A stretch of DNA of 64,000 bases from Granulosicoccus antarcticus IMCC3135 (lineage in GTDB: Bacteria > Pseudomonadota > Gammaproteobacteria > Granulosicoccales > Granulosicoccaceae). The stretch is taken from NCBI RefSeq assembly GCF_002215215.1, contig NZ_CP018632.1:2724501-2788500 (forward strand). Direction: 5' to 3'. Below, one piece after another: positions 1 through 9,924 of the stretch. How positions within the stretch are numbered: the first letter of the stretch is position 1; every line of letters begins with the position of its first letter. The position numbers and the translations under genes were made by a program. The notes under the pieces are model-generated. The model saw only the letters and a list, made by a program, of their open reading frames with translations. It was not told the DNA's origin and did not search any database.

Positions 1-1677
1 GGTGGCTGGTTCGCAGGTCAGTAACTCTCCATCCGCCCTGACATCATAGGTTTCTGGATCAACTTCGATTCTCGGAGTTGCATTGTTCAGAAGCATGCTG
101 GCTTTGCTTATGCCACCACGGGTATTACGTACGGCAAGCATCTGTTTATCAACGCCGAGTGTTTCACGCAAGGCATTGTCGATGGCTGCCTGCGATACAA
201 ATGTTACGGAGCTGTGAGTCAGTGCCTTGCCAAACGTGCCGAACATGGGGCGGTAGTGCACGGGCTGCGGTGTCGTAATGGAGGCGTTCGGGTCACCCAT
301 CGGAGCTGAGGCGATGGTGCCGCCCAGCATGACCAGTTCTGGCTTGACCCCGAAAAATGCCGGGTGCCACAGAACCAGGTCGGCCCGTTTGCCCACTTCA
401 ATCGAACCGATGTCGGTGCTGATACCGTGAGCGATGGCAGGGTTGATGGTGTATTTGGCGATATAACGTTTGACCCGGAAGTTGTCATTGTCGCCGGTCT
501 CTTGTGGCAAGGGACCACGTTGCTTTTTCATCTTGTCGGCTGTCTGCCACGTACGAATCAGTACCTCGCCGACGCGACCCATGGCCTGGCTGTCAGAGGC
601 AATGATGGAGAAAGCGCCCATGTCGTGCAGTATGTCTTCTGCGGCTATGGTCTCCTTGCGTATGCGACTTTCTGCGAAAGCGATGTCTTCGGGAATATTG
701 CTATCAAGATGATGGCAGACCATCAACATGTCCAGATGTTCGTCAATGGTATTGACGGTATAGGGGCGTGTCGGGTTGGTGGATGAGGGCAGGAAGTTGG
801 GCAGTGCACAGACAGAGATGATGTCGGGAGCATGTCCACCGCCGGCGCCTTCGGTGTGAAAGGCGTGGATGGTGCGGCCTGCTACAGCGTCGATAGTGCT
901 TTCCACAAATCCGCTTTCGTTCAGCGTATCAGTATGGATCATGACCTGTACATCCATCTGGTCTGCAACGTTCAGACAGCAATCGATGGCCGCAGGTGTC
1001 GTACCCCAGTCCTCATGCAGTTTGAGGGCTGCCGCACCTGCCAGGACCATTTCTTCGAGCGCTTGCGGCTGGGATGCGTTGCCCTTGCCGGCGAAGGCCA
1101 GGTTCATCGGCAGGCCGTCTGCTGCCTGAATCATGCGTGCAAGATGCCAGGGGCCCGGTGTACACGTTGTCGCCAGTGTTCCATGAGCCGGGCCTGTGCC
1201 ACCGCCCAGCATGGTGGTGACTCCGGAATTCAGTGATTCATCAATCTGCTGAGGGCAGATGAAATGAATATGACTGTCGAACCCACCAGCGGTGAGTATC
1301 CGTCCTTCTGCGGCTATAGCTTCTGTACCGGGGCCAATGACGATATTGACACCGCTCTGTGTATCAGGATTGCCAGCCTTGCCGATCGCACAGATCCGAC
1401 CATCGAGCAGGCCAACGTCGGCTTTGTAGATGCCGGTGTGGTCGACGATCAATGCATTGGTAATGACGGTATCAACGGCGCCTTGTTGGCGTGATCGCTG
1501 CGATTGGCCCATGCCATCTCGGATGACCTTGCCACCGCCGAATTTGACCTCTTCGCCGTAGGTGCACAGATCACGTTCTACTTCGATGAAGAGCTCGGTA
1601 TCGGCCAGGCGAACCTTGTCGCCGGTGGTCGGACCATACATGTTGGCATAAGCCTGCCGGCTGATAGTCGTAGCCAT
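1..1677 (-). CDS. ureC: Urease subunit alpha (partial, C-terminus cut by window edge)
   Basis: Catalytic subunit of cytoplasmic nickel urease, which hydrolyses urea to ammonia and carbamate. I translated the minus strand from the ATG at 1677. It opens [20 protein letters not shown] and runs open for 559 codons to the window edge, so only a few C-terminal residues are missing (the family is about 567 aa). Visible active-site motifs are the metal-binding HIH in [14 protein letters not shown], the lysine of ALKLHEDWG that becomes carbamylated, [12 protein letters not shown], and the flap motif MVCHHLD. The start codon shares one base with the ureB stop (TAATG), which implies translational coupling. 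The order ureD-A-B-C is standard; accessory genes ureEFG would lie beyond position 1. Confidence 0.97.
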   Translation of the reverse strand, partial: MATTISRQAYANMYGPTTGDKVRLADTELFIEVERDLCTYGEEVKFGGGKVIRDGMGQSQRSRQQGAVDTVITNALIVDHTGIYKADVGLLDGRICAIGKAGNPDTQSGVNIVIGPGTEAIAAEGRILTAGGFDSHIHFICPQQIDESLNSGVTTMLGGGTGPAHGTLATTCTPGPWHLARMIQAADGLPMNLAFAGKGNASQPQALEEMVLAGAAALKLHEDWGTTPAAIDCCLNVADQMDVQVMIHTDTLNESGFVESTIDAVAGRTIHAFHTEGAGGGHAPDIISVCALPNFLPSSTNPTRPYTVNTIDEHLDMLMVCHHLDSNIPEDIAFAESRIRKETIAAEDILHDMGAFSIIASDSQAMGRVGEVLIRTWQTADKMKKQRGPLPQETGDNDNFRVKRYIAKYTINPAIAHGISTDIGSIEVGKRADLVLWHPAFFGVKPELVMLGGTIASAPMGDPNASITTPQPVHYRPMFGTFGKALTHSSVTFVSQAAIDNALRETLGVDKQMLAVRNTRGGISKASMLLNNATPRIEVDPETYDVRADGELLTCEPAT

Positions 1678-1982
1678 TACAGATCTCCCATGACGGCCTG
1701 GCGGAAACCGATTATTTTTCGGGCACCGCCGATGGCAACCAGTTTTACTTCGCGTTGTTGTCCGGGCTCGAAACGTACGGCTGTACCCGCAGCAATATCG
1801 AGCCTGAAGCCGCGTGCCGCATCGCGGTCGAAGGCGAGGCCGGGATTGGCTTCTGCAAAGTGATAGTGACTCCCTACCTGGATTGGTCGATCGCCGGTGT
1901 TCGCCACTTCGAGCGTCAGGCTCTGCATTCCATCATTTAGAGTAAGCGTACCGTCGCCTGTGATTATTTCGCCTGGAATCAT
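1677..1982 (-). CDS. ureB: Urease subunit beta
   Basis: Small structural subunit of urease, 101 aa, the usual length for a separate bacterial beta subunit. It begins [18 protein letters not shown] and carries the conserved stretches [19 protein letters not shown] and [20 protein letters not shown]. The protein packs against the alpha subunit and has no catalytic residues of its own. It starts 5 bases after the ureA stop and ends overlapping the ureC start by one base, so it is part of the same operon. The identification is certain from these motifs. Confidence 0.97.
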   Translation of the reverse strand: MIPGEIITGDGTLTLNDGMQSLTLEVANTGDRPIQVGSHYHFAEANPGLAFDRDAARGFRLDIAAGTAVRFEPGQQREVKLVAIGGARKIIGFRQAVMGDL

Positions 1983-1987
1983 GAGCG

Positions 1988-2290
1988 TTACCGTATGGGC
2001 TGGTGGACGGTGACAAGTTTCACGCCGTCCGGGAAGGTTGCTTCAACCTGGATCTCAGGAATCATTTCGCTGATACCTGACATGACATCGTCGCGGCTGA
2101 TGACGGTTGCGCCACTGCTCATGAGTTCTGAGACGCTGCGGCCATCACGCGCACCCTCGACGACGAAATCACTGATCAGCGCGATGGCTTCAGGGTGATT
2201 CAGTTTGACACCACGGGCAAGGCGCCGGCGGGCGACCTCGGCAGCCATGGAGATCAGTAATTTGTCTTTTTCACGTGGCGTCAGTTGCAT
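1988..2290 (-). CDS. ureA: Urease subunit gamma
   Basis: Smallest urease subunit, 100 aa, as usual for a non-fused gamma subunit. It begins [20 protein letters not shown] and contains the conserved [20 protein letters not shown] and the C-terminal [17 protein letters not shown]. It assembles with UreB and UreC into the (alpha-beta-gamma)3 enzyme. The gap to ureD upstream is 4 bases and to ureB downstream 5 bases, which indicates a single transcript. Confidence 0.97.
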   Translation of the reverse strand: MQLTPREKDKLLISMAAEVARRRLARGVKLNHPEAIALISDFVVEGARDGRSVSELMSSGATVISRDDVMSGISEMIPEIQVEATFPDGVKLVTVHQPIR

Positions 2291-2294
2291 GATT

Positions 2295-3188
2295 TCATAC
2301 GTTCCATACTTGTGGTATCGGCATGCTGTCGCTTAACCTTTCGATGCAGGGTATCAGGAATTTTCGCAGTGATTGACTGCTGTCAGAGAGTACTCTGATG
2401 ACCAGCCGATGATTCATCACCGAGCTGGCAGCCGTCAATATCTGCTTGTCGGAAGGCGCAAGCTCTCTTATAGCGTCAGCCATTATATGCAGACTTTCAG
2501 CAGAATCCGGCGATACCAGAACAACCGTCGATATTGCACCGTAGTGATGCAGCATGCTGTTTTTTCGTGCATCTGTGGGGCCCTGGATATCAAGGCGTAA
2601 CTCTTCAGCATGAAGTAGTTTGCCATCACGATGAATGCGCCATCGGTCATGCAGTTGCAGGCGGGTTATGGACTCGCGCATGGCGTGTCTTCCCAGTACC
2701 AGGCTCTCTACGAGTAATGCGGTGGAGTCAGTTGCAAGCTCTACATCCAGGGTTCGCTTGAGTGCAGCATCATTGAATATGATGGTTTCCTGCGGCAGCC
2801 AGTCCAGTCGTGCACCGTTTTCGATCACCAGCTGCGTGTGCTGGCTCGCCTCTGGTCCGTGAGTTCTATACAGTTTTTCGCAGGCGGCTGTGCTGATACT
2901 CAGTCTGGAGCCACTACCTGCGGTTCCAGACCAGTTAATGACATCACCGCCGGTCAGACCACCGGCGGTGTTGAGTAGCACCGCTTGCAGGGCGCAACCG
3001 GTCGTTTTGGGAAAGCGAATACGGGCACTGCCTTGCTGATCCAGTGCTGCGATAGCAGGCAGTCCGTATTGGCTTGTGTCGTTAGTTTGTGGAAGTCGCT
3101 TGGAGGCAACATGTCCAGCTGCGCTCACGCGTTGACGCGGAGCGCAGCCTTGGTTTAACGAGTGCGTAGTCTCATATCTGCTGTGCAC
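2295..3188 (-). CDS. ureD: Urease accessory protein UreD
   Basis: Nickel-insertion chaperone that binds apo-urease and recruits UreF and UreG. The 297-residue product carries the UreD core motif [14 protein letters not shown] around residues 72-86, then [10 protein letters not shown] and [10 protein letters not shown], all typical of the family. Its start lies 34 bases inside the 3' end of the upstream transglutaminase/DUF2126 gene. Roughly the first 40 residues look non-conserved, so a slightly later start is possible. This overlap ties the urease genes to the five upstream amidoligase-type genes. Confidence 0.93.
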   Translation of the reverse strand: MHSRYETTHSLNQGCAPRQRVSAAGHVASKRLPQTNDTSQYGLPAIAALDQQGSARIRFPKTTGCALQAVLLNTAGGLTGGDVINWSGTAGSGSRLSISTAACEKLYRTHGPEASQHTQLVIENGARLDWLPQETIIFNDAALKRTLDVELATDSTALLVESLVLGRHAMRESITRLQLHDRWRIHRDGKLLHAEELRLDIQGPTDARKNSMLHHYGAISTVVLVSPDSAESLHIMADAIRELAPSDKQILTAASSVMNHRLVIRVLSDSSQSLRKFLIPCIERLSDSMPIPQVWNV

Positions 3189-6100
3189 GGGTATTCGCGA
3201 TTCTCACTCAGTTCTTCCTTTATCAAAACGTCGCTGGTTGCCGAAGTGGATTCGAAACGCGGTGCGCCGCCACCTAGCGGTGTCATGATAACGGCTGGTG
3301 CAGGAGTGTGGTGATCTTCATCGAAACGTGCCAGACGTCTGGACTCTGCCACATTGGCATTGACCGGTACGTCGTCATAACTGCGTCCGCCCGGATCTGC
3401 CACGTGATAGGCACATCCGCCCAGACTGCGGTTGGACCAGGTGTCCACAACGTCGAATATCAATGGAGCATCTACAGGCAGGTCAGGATGCAAGGCAAAG
3501 GTAGGCTGCCAGGCACGATAGCGGACTCCCACGACATACTCACCAGCGGTGCCGGTTTTACGAAGTGGTAGTGCGCAGCCATTACAGGTGATCTTGTAGC
3601 GATCACCTGTCAGGCCGGTAACTTTCAACTGTACCCGTTCCAGTGATGAATCGACGTAGCGAGCCATACCACCGGCTGAAGCTTCCTCGCCCAGTACATG
3701 CCAGGGCTCAATCGCCGCCCGTACTTCCAGTGAGATACCGTCAATCTGACGAACGCCATAGACCGGGAAGCGGAACTCCCAGAATGCATCCAGCCAGTTA
3801 GCGTCGAAGCCAAAGCCGTTGCGATTGAGATCTGCAATGACATCACTGATGTCTTCCCATAGATAATGCGGAAGCATGAAGCGATCGTGCAGTTCGGTAC
3901 CCCAGCGTATCAACTTGCCCGAATAGGGCTTGTCCCAGAAGCGACTGATCAGGCAGCGTATCAATAATGCCTGGACAATACTCATGCGAGCGTGAGGAGG
4001 CATCTCAAAAGCGCGCAGTTCCACGATGCCAAGGCGGCCAGCAGGGCCGTCAGGTGAGTAGAGTTTGTCGATACATATTTCTGTTCTGTGCGTATTGCCT
4101 GTCAAGTCGATCAGCAGATTGCGCAGGAGGCGATCGACCAGCCAGGGTTGCTGGGCTTCACCACTGGGCAGTCTGGAAAGCGCCATCTCCAATTCATACA
4201 AGGATTCGCTACGAGCCTCATCGATCCTGGGAGCCTGACTGGTAGGGCCGATGAACATGCCGGAGAACAGATACGACAGGCTGGGGTGATGCTGCCAGAA
4301 GGTAATCAGGCTGCCGAGCAGTGCCGGGCGTCGCAGGAACGGACTGTCGGCTGGCGTATAGCCACCCATGGTGACGTGATTTCCGCCACCGGTACCGGTG
4401 TGGCGACCATCAACCATGAACTTCTCGGCGCCAAGCCGAGATTCGCGTGCAGCTTCATAAATGGTTTCTGTACGCTCGACCAACTCCGAGAATGTACCAG
4501 AGGGGTGGATGTTGACTTCGATGACACCCGGATCAGGAGTGATACGAAAAGACTGAAGCCTGGCATCTCTAGGTGGTTCATAACCTTCGATAACCGGAAA
4601 AACCGAACTGGCAATACAGGCTCTTTCGATGCAACCCATCAGCAGTACCCAGCTTCGGGCACTTTGCATGGGCGGCATGAATATATAAAGAGAGCCGTCA
4701 CGGATCTCCGCACACAGCGTGGTGCGAATAATGCGGGGGCCGCTTTCTTCTGCGGACGGCTTTTTAGCTGAGGCTGGCCGGGTTGTCAGATCGGCTGCTG
4801 CATCAGGTAATGCTTCGGAGGGGGCAAAATTATCCTCCAACATGGCGTTGGCTTCATGATCAACCGTGTCGTCAACGGGAAGTGAAGCCAGTGGCAGACG
4901 CAATCCTGCAGGAGAATCACCTGGAATCAGGAATACATCCTTGCGTCGCAAAGGCCACTCGCCAGAAAGCCAATAACCCTGATAATCATCGGACTGCTGC
5001 TGCGCGGGTGCAAATGCCAGAGGCAGCATGAAGCCGACAGGCTCGTCAACGCCCTTGGACAACATGTTGACCAGACGTTGTCTGGAGCTTTTGTCTTTCA
5101 GATTCAGTGAATCAAGTTCGACATCATCTGGCAGCATCGATTCCAGGTGCAGCGCATGGAGGGGATCTTCATACAGGCCCCGGACAAGATCCTCGGAGAT
5201 ATCAAGCTGCTTGCACAGGCTCTGCATGAACTTGAGGGCGTCCTCATCTTCTGTCTTGTGCGCGCCTGGTGTGCCCAGTCGGCTGGGGTCCTGCCAGATG
5301 GGCTCGCCATCAGTACGCCAGTGGCTGATCAACGCCCAGCGTGGGGTAGGTTCGCCGGGGTACCACTTACCCTGTGCATACGCGATGATGCCATTGGGTG
5401 AGAAGGCGGTACGAAGCTTTTCCAGAAAGACGCCGGCCAGCTCCAGTTTGTGTTCGCCCAAAGCTGCATTGTTCCATTCGGGGCTTTCCATGTCATCAAT
5501 GGAGACAAACGTAGGTTCGCCACCCATGGTCAGTCTGACATCTTGTGCTTCCAGCTTCTGATCCACAGATTCGCCCAGATCCAGCACTTTCTGCCACTCA
5601 CTGTCGGAGTAGGGCAGTGTCACTCGGGGACGTTCGTCAAAGCGACTGACGCGGTTATGAAAGTAGAAGTCATCGGCAGCTTCGCTTGCAGCGCCGGAGA
5701 TGGGTGCGGCACTGGTTGGCTGAGGTGTGCAGGCAAGAGGTATATGACCTTCGCCAGCAAACAGTCCCGATGTCGCATCCAGACCAACCCAGCCTGCACC
5801 CGGGATATAGACCTCGGCCCATGCATGCAGGTCGGTGAAATCCTCTTCTGTGCCAGACGGGCCGTCGATGGATTTTACATCCGGTGTCAGCTGAACCAGA
5901 TAGCCGGAGACAAAGCGTGCGGCGATGCCGTAGTGACGCATGATCTCAACCAGTAGCCAGCCACTGTCACGACAGGAGCCCATGGCGAGTTCAAGTGTCT
6001 CGTCGCTGGTCTGTACACCGGGTTCCATGCGTAGCTGATAACCGACATCACGGTGTACGGCCTGGTTGACGTGCACCAGCGCATCAATGATGTGCATATC

Positions 6101-6511
6101 CTTCGGTATGTTTTTATCAAGCCAGGCTTGTAGCCTTTTTGATGCAGGGGTCGTTGCCAGGTAGGGGGCCAGTTCTTGCTGATTGACCTTGCTGTATTCG
6201 AAAGGAAAGTTTTCTGCGGATTCTTCGACGAAGAAATCGAACGGGTTGATGACGGTCAGTTCGGCGACAAGGTCAACCGTGACGGACATCTTGGTGCACT
6301 TTTCCGGAAACACGATTCTGGCCAGATAGTTGCCAAAAGGATCCTGTTGCCAGTTTAGAAAATGCTCCTTGGGCTCGATCGTCAGGCTGTAGCTCAGGAT
6401 CGGTGTTCGACAATGAGGCGCAGGCCTTAGTCGAATGATGTGAGGATGCAGGGTAACCGGCTTATCATAGTTGTAGACGGTCGTATGGTCGAGCGCGACA
6501 CGAATGCTCAT
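3155..6511 (-). CDS. Transglutaminase-like + DUF2126 putative amidoligase fusion protein
   Basis: A 1118-residue two-part protein. Residues 1-270 form a transglutaminase-type papain-fold domain with its N-terminal beta region; the triad is visible as Cys180 (MGSCRDS), His229 (DLHAW) and Asp245 (GLDATSG). From about residue 325 the protein matches DUF2126, described in the literature as a glutamine-synthetase-like COOH-NH2 ligase domain, with the signature GGEPTFVS and the glycine-rich DGRHTGTGGGNHVTMGG. There is no signal peptide or membrane segment, so it is likely cytoplasmic. Known relatives sit with ATP-grasp and alpha-E genes in a predicted peptide ligation/cleavage system of unknown substrate. 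It overlaps the upstream alpha-E gene by 4 bases and ureD by 34. The domain assignment is firm; substrate and product are unknown. Confidence 0.88.
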   Translation of the reverse strand: MSIRVALDHTTVYNYDKPVTLHPHIIRLRPAPHCRTPILSYSLTIEPKEHFLNWQQDPFGNYLARIVFPEKCTKMSVTVDLVAELTVINPFDFFVEESAENFPFEYSKVNQQELAPYLATTPASKRLQAWLDKNIPKDMHIIDALVHVNQAVHRDVGYQLRMEPGVQTSDETLELAMGSCRDSGWLLVEIMRHYGIAARFVSGYLVQLTPDVKSIDGPSGTEEDFTDLHAWAEVYIPGAGWVGLDATSGLFAGEGHIPLACTPQPTSAAPISGAASEAADDFYFHNRVSRFDERPRVTLPYSDSEWQKVLDLGESVDQKLEAQDVRLTMGGEPTFVSIDDMESPEWNNAALGEHKLELAGVFLEKLRTAFSPNGIIAYAQGKWYPGEPTPRWALISHWRTDGEPIWQDPSRLGTPGAHKTEDEDALKFMQSLCKQLDISEDLVRGLYEDPLHALHLESMLPDDVELDSLNLKDKSSRQRLVNMLSKGVDEPVGFMLPLAFAPAQQQSDDYQGYWLSGEWPLRRKDVFLIPGDSPAGLRLPLASLPVDDTVDHEANAMLEDNFAPSEALPDAAADLTTRPASAKKPSAEESGPRIIRTTLCAEIRDGSLYIFMPPMQSARSWVLLMGCIERACIASSVFPVIEGYEPPRDARLQSFRITPDPGVIEVNIHPSGTFSELVERTETIYEAARESRLGAEKFMVDGRHTGTGGGNHVTMGGYTPADSPFLRRPALLGSLITFWQHHPSLSYLFSGMFIGPTSQAPRIDEARSESLYELEMALSRLPSGEAQQPWLVDRLLRNLLIDLTGNTHRTEICIDKLYSPDGPAGRLGIVELRAFEMPPHARMSIVQALLIRCLISRFWDKPYSGKLIRWGTELHDRFMLPHYLWEDISDVIADLNRNGFGFDANWLDAFWEFRFPVYGVRQIDGISLEVRAAIEPWHVLGEEASAGGMARYVDSSLERVQLKVTGLTGDRYKITCNGCALPLRKTGTAGEYVVGVRYRAWQPTFALHPDLPVDAPLIFDVVDTWSNRSLGGCAYHVADPGGRSYDDVPVNANVAESRRLARFDEDHHTPAPAVIMTPLGGGAPRFESTSATSDVLIKEELSENREYPCTADMRLRTR

Positions 6512-7518
6512 TTAGTCACTTCCACTAATTCAGGTTTCTCACTCAGGGGTTCATCTTCAACGGTTGCCATTGAAGAGGGGGGGAAATAGGTTGCCGAGAT
6601 AGCGGCTCCCACGGCCAGCATGCCCAGCTGCAGATCATCCAGAAATTCGTGCAGTGCAAAGGGGTCTTCGGCCAGTGCGGCAAAGTCGGCACTCATCAGC
6701 TGATTTTTCAGCGTTGCTATGGCTTGGCTGGGACGATCATCTTCAAGGCCGATGCCTCGCATGCTTTCGTCAAGGTGATTCAGGCAGAAGGCATAGGAGC
6801 GTGGCAGATGCTTGTCTGTCAGCAGGAAGTTAAGGGTGTCGCGACCATTGACGGGGCGGCGTACTGTCTGTCGATACATCTGGTGGGCCGCCAGGGTACG
6901 CAAGACCGACACCCAGCGTTGTCCCTGAACGGCCATGATCTCGCCAGTGGTGCTGGTTGCTGTGAGTCGGGTTGATTGCACATCGATGACCCGCGAGGTC
7001 ATGTCCGCTCTTTCCAGGTAGCCACCCATGCGCAGGAAGCGATAGCCCAGATCATGGCTCATATTGCTGTTGAGGCTGCCAGAAATTGCCTGCAGCTTCT
7101 CTTCCACTGTATGTAGGAATTTCATCCTGAGCGGCGTCTGCCGGTGTGCACTTTCAACCTGGCGCAATACCATGCGGCATAGGCTGTTAATGGATTCGTA
7201 GCAGTTCTTGGGCAGGATGTCGCGGCAGCTTCGCAGATTGACCTGAATCGCCAGAAAAGCGTTTATCAGGGAACCGGAGTTCTTTTTGTCTGCCAGAAGA
7301 AACTGGTTTACCGACGTCTCTGACGCCGTTGAGTGAACTTCTGCGAATTCCTCATCCAGACCGTTGATGGATATCAGTGGCATCCAGCTCTGATGTTCGT
7401 CAAGGTCGGGCATGTCCATCAGCAGGTTACTGTGAACGTTGATCAGACGCACCGTGTTCTCGGCACGTTCCAGATAACGACTCAGCCAGTAAATGTTTTC
7501 TGCAACTCGGGCAAGCAT
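6508..7518 (-). CDS. Alpha-E domain protein (DUF403)
   Basis: A 336-residue, mostly helical protein that opens with the alpha-E signature MLARVAENIYWLSRYLERAE and carries further family features (MSHDLGYRFLRMGGYLERAD). The alpha-E domain has no assigned enzymatic activity. It always travels with circularly permuted ATP-grasp and transglutaminase-like proteins, so a scaffold or substrate-binding role in that system is inferred. The start lies 3 bases after the stop of the ATP-grasp gene and the stop overlaps the next gene by 4 bases. The same domain also occurs fused to ATP-grasp in the first gene of this run (9921-12512). Confidence 0.9.
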   Translation of the reverse strand: MLARVAENIYWLSRYLERAENTVRLINVHSNLLMDMPDLDEHQSWMPLISINGLDEEFAEVHSTASETSVNQFLLADKKNSGSLINAFLAIQVNLRSCRDILPKNCYESINSLCRMVLRQVESAHRQTPLRMKFLHTVEEKLQAISGSLNSNMSHDLGYRFLRMGGYLERADMTSRVIDVQSTRLTATSTTGEIMAVQGQRWVSVLRTLAAHQMYRQTVRRPVNGRDTLNFLLTDKHLPRSYAFCLNHLDESMRGIGLEDDRPSQAIATLKNQLMSADFAALAEDPFALHEFLDDLQLGMLAVGAAISATYFPPSSMATVEDEPLSEKPELVEVTK

Positions 7519-7521
7519 ATT

Positions 7522-9018
7522 CTAGTGCTCCTGGGACTGTGACTGCGATTGTGACTGGTTGGCTGTCGGTGCAGGAGCACTGCTGCCGTTGCGAACCACC
7601 CAGGTATCCTTGCTACCACCGCCTTGTGAAGAGTTGACCACCAGGGAGCCCTCTATCATGGCAACTCGAGTCAGGCCACCGGTTGTTACGGTCAGGTGTT
7701 CACCTTGCAGGACAAAGGGACGCAAATCCAAGTGTCGGGCAGAGAGCTTCAGGTCGACGATGACAGGCGCCGTGGAGAGTGTGATCGTCGGCTGACCAAT
7801 GTAGTTACGCGGGTTGCCGATGATGTTTTCTGCCATTTCAGCTTGCTCTTCGACAGTGCTGGAAGGGCCGATAAGCATGCCATAGCCACCTGATTCGTTA
7901 GCTGGCTTCACCACCAGAGTGGCAAGGTTGTCAAGTACATGCTGTCGTTCTTCAGCATTTTCGCATCGATAAGTAGGCACATTGGCAATCAGTGGCTCTT
8001 CATTCAGATAGTAGCGAATGATGTCGGGTACATATGAATAGATAACCTTGTCATCAGCAACTCCCGCACCTGGAGCATTGGCAATAGCAACCTTGCCGGA
8101 ACGCCAGGCCTCCATCAGACCCTTGACGCCCAGTGAGGAGTTCGGATTGAAGCAGGCAGGGTCAATGAATTCGTCGTCAACACGTCGATAGATGACATCT
8201 ACTCGCTTGAGTCCTCCCACATTGCGCATATAAACATAGCCGCCTTCGCCGACGACAAGATCGCGGCCTTCGACAAGCTCTGCACCAATTTCCTGAGCCA
8301 GAAACGTGTGTTCGAAATAGGCGGAGTTGAAAACACCCGGTGTCAGTACGGCCAGGCAGGGGTCCTCAAGCTCTGATAGAGAGGCCAGCATGCGCTGCAG
8401 GTTCTCGGTGTAATTGTCAACTGGCAAGATGTGGCATTGGCTGAAGACTTCGGGCATGGCCCGTTTCATGACCTCACGGTTCTCGATCATGTAGGAGACG
8501 CCCGAGGGGACCCGCAGGTTGTCTTCAAGCACGTAAATGGTGCCATCTTCGCCCCGAATCAGGTCACTGCCGCAAATGTTGGCCCATACGCCGTGCCGGG
8601 GTTGCATTCCCATGCACTCAGGTCGGAAGTTGCTTGATGATTCAATAAGTGCACGAGGAACGATATTGTCTTTGAGGATTGCCTGGTCATTGTAGAGGTC
8701 GTTAATGAACAGATTCAGCGCTTTGAGGCGTTGTCGAAGGCCCGCTTCGATAGTGCTCCATTCTTCTGCGTCGATCACTCTGGGAATGATATCGAGAGGC
8801 CATTCCCGGTCTATATTTCCCTTGTCCGAATAAACGGTAAAGGTGATGCCCATCTGCTCAATAGCGTTTTTGGCGGCTTGCTGGCGATGCTCCATCTCTT
8901 CGTCGCTGAGACTGTCGAGCCAGTTCAATAGATGCCCCGCAGCAGTGCGCGGCGCACTGTTTTCGTCTATCAACTCATCATAGCCAGGTGTTTGGTAATC
9001 CTTACAACGTTCAGGCAT
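7522..9018 (-). CDS. Circularly permuted ATP-grasp type 2 protein
   Basis: A 498-residue predicted ATP-dependent carboxylate-amine ligase. Family motifs are GVWANICGSDLIRGEDGT, the metal/ATP-site stretch LEDNLRVPSGVSYMIENR, VVKPANESGGYGMLIGP and LDLRPFVLQGE. The last ends in the characteristic QGGGSKDTWV before a low-complexity tail of QS repeats (about residues 486-496). ATP-grasp enzymes form amide bonds through an acylphosphate; the acceptor here is unknown. It sits between the transglutaminase gene (6-base gap) and the alpha-E gene (3-base gap). It lacks the C-terminal alpha-E part found in the larger paralogue at 9921-12512. Confidence 0.9.
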   Translation of the reverse strand: MPERCKDYQTPGYDELIDENSAPRTAAGHLLNWLDSLSDEEMEHRQQAAKNAIEQMGITFTVYSDKGNIDREWPLDIIPRVIDAEEWSTIEAGLRQRLKALNLFINDLYNDQAILKDNIVPRALIESSSNFRPECMGMQPRHGVWANICGSDLIRGEDGTIYVLEDNLRVPSGVSYMIENREVMKRAMPEVFSQCHILPVDNYTENLQRMLASLSELEDPCLAVLTPGVFNSAYFEHTFLAQEIGAELVEGRDLVVGEGGYVYMRNVGGLKRVDVIYRRVDDEFIDPACFNPNSSLGVKGLMEAWRSGKVAIANAPGAGVADDKVIYSYVPDIIRYYLNEEPLIANVPTYRCENAEERQHVLDNLATLVVKPANESGGYGMLIGPSSTVEEQAEMAENIIGNPRNYIGQPTITLSTAPVIVDLKLSARHLDLRPFVLQGEHLTVTTGGLTRVAMIEGSLVVNSSQGGGSKDTWVVRNGSSAPAPTANQSQSQSQSQEH

Positions 9019-9024
9019 AGACTT

Positions 9025-9924
9025 CTAGTTCTCCGCAGATGTTAAGACGTATTCTTCCATTCGTGTGACATCAACCTCGACAGTCAATGAATGGCCACCT
9101 CCACCATATACCATACCTTTGACTGGAGTCACGTCTCCGTAATCCCTACCCCACGCAGTTGTAATGTATTGGCGGTCCGGACGCTTGTTATTGGTCGGGT
9201 CAAAGTCGATCCAACCGTGTTCGGCATCGTAAATGGCGAACCAGGCATGTGAGGCGTCGGCACCCTGTAGCTTCTTCTGGCCCGGTGGTGGTAGCGTTTC
9301 AAGATAGCCACTGACATAGCGCGCTGGAATTCCCTGCAGTCGCAGTGCCCCGATAGCCAGGTGAGCAAAATCCTGGCAGACGCCTTTTCTGGCAGCATGA
9401 ATGGTACTTAGCGGGGTGACCAGGTTGGAGAACCCAGAGCTGTATTCAAACGTATCGAAAATATGCTCCATCATTTGCTGACCGTACTCAAGGACGCTTT
9501 GATCGTGCAGAGGCAGTTCCTTGATGAATTCTTCAAGCGTATCACTGTTGGGTATATAGGGCGAGGGCAGACGGCAATCCTGAGCCATCATGGCATCTGA
9601 AGTGGATTGCGATTTAAGCAGCTGCAGATTGTCTGTTACCGAGTGCGAAGAGGGAAGCGGTGCCTGCTCATCACTGGTTTCGATCAGTGATGTCACGATG
9701 ATGTCACAGGACTGGTGTCGCTGGCTCAAGCTGAACCTGGCCGTTGTATTACCATAAACGTCAACATCATATTGGACGGTGCCAGGCTCTGGTGTTACAT
9801 CGACCCGGGTCTCAAGACAGGTTTGCGTGTCTGTGCTGCGTGGCTGCAGGCAGACATGGTTGTGAGACAAGCTGGCAAGGCCTGTGTATTTGTAATAGGT
9901 TCGGTGCCTTACTTGCAATTTCAT
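9025..9924 (-). CDS. Transglutaminase-like cysteine peptidase family protein
   Basis: A 299-residue protein with the N-terminal beta domain (from MKLQVRHRTYYKYTGLASLS) followed by a transglutaminase core. The triad appears intact: Cys183 in RKGVCQDFAHL, His226 in ADASHAW and Asp242 in DFDPTNN. Such bacterial transglutaminase-like proteins are usually predicted peptidases or amidases rather than cross-linkers. No signal peptide is visible. The gene overlaps the ATP-grasp/alpha-E gene by 4 bases and precedes the stand-alone ATP-grasp gene by 6. A ligase plus a thiol hydrolase suggests that amide bonds are both made and broken by this unit; that is inference. Confidence 0.9.
   Translation of the reverse strand: MKLQVRHRTYYKYTGLASLSHNHVCLQPRSTDTQTCLETRVDVTPEPGTVQYDVDVYGNTTARFSLSQRHQSCDIIVTSLIETSDEQAPLPSSHSVTDNLQLLKSQSTSDAMMAQDCRLPSPYIPNSDTLEEFIKELPLHDQSVLEYGQQMMEHIFDTFEYSSGFSNLVTPLSTIHAARKGVCQDFAHLAIGALRLQGIPARYVSGYLETLPPPGQKKLQGADASHAWFAIYDAEHGWIDFDPTNNKRPDRQYITTAWGRDYGDVTPVKGMVYGGGGHSLTVEVDVTRMEEYVLTSAEN

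Noticed and set aside
3967-5031. Long plus-strand frames opposite the DUF2126 gene
   Set aside because: They mirror the codon pattern of the minus-strand gene and show no family motifs; they are antisense shadows.
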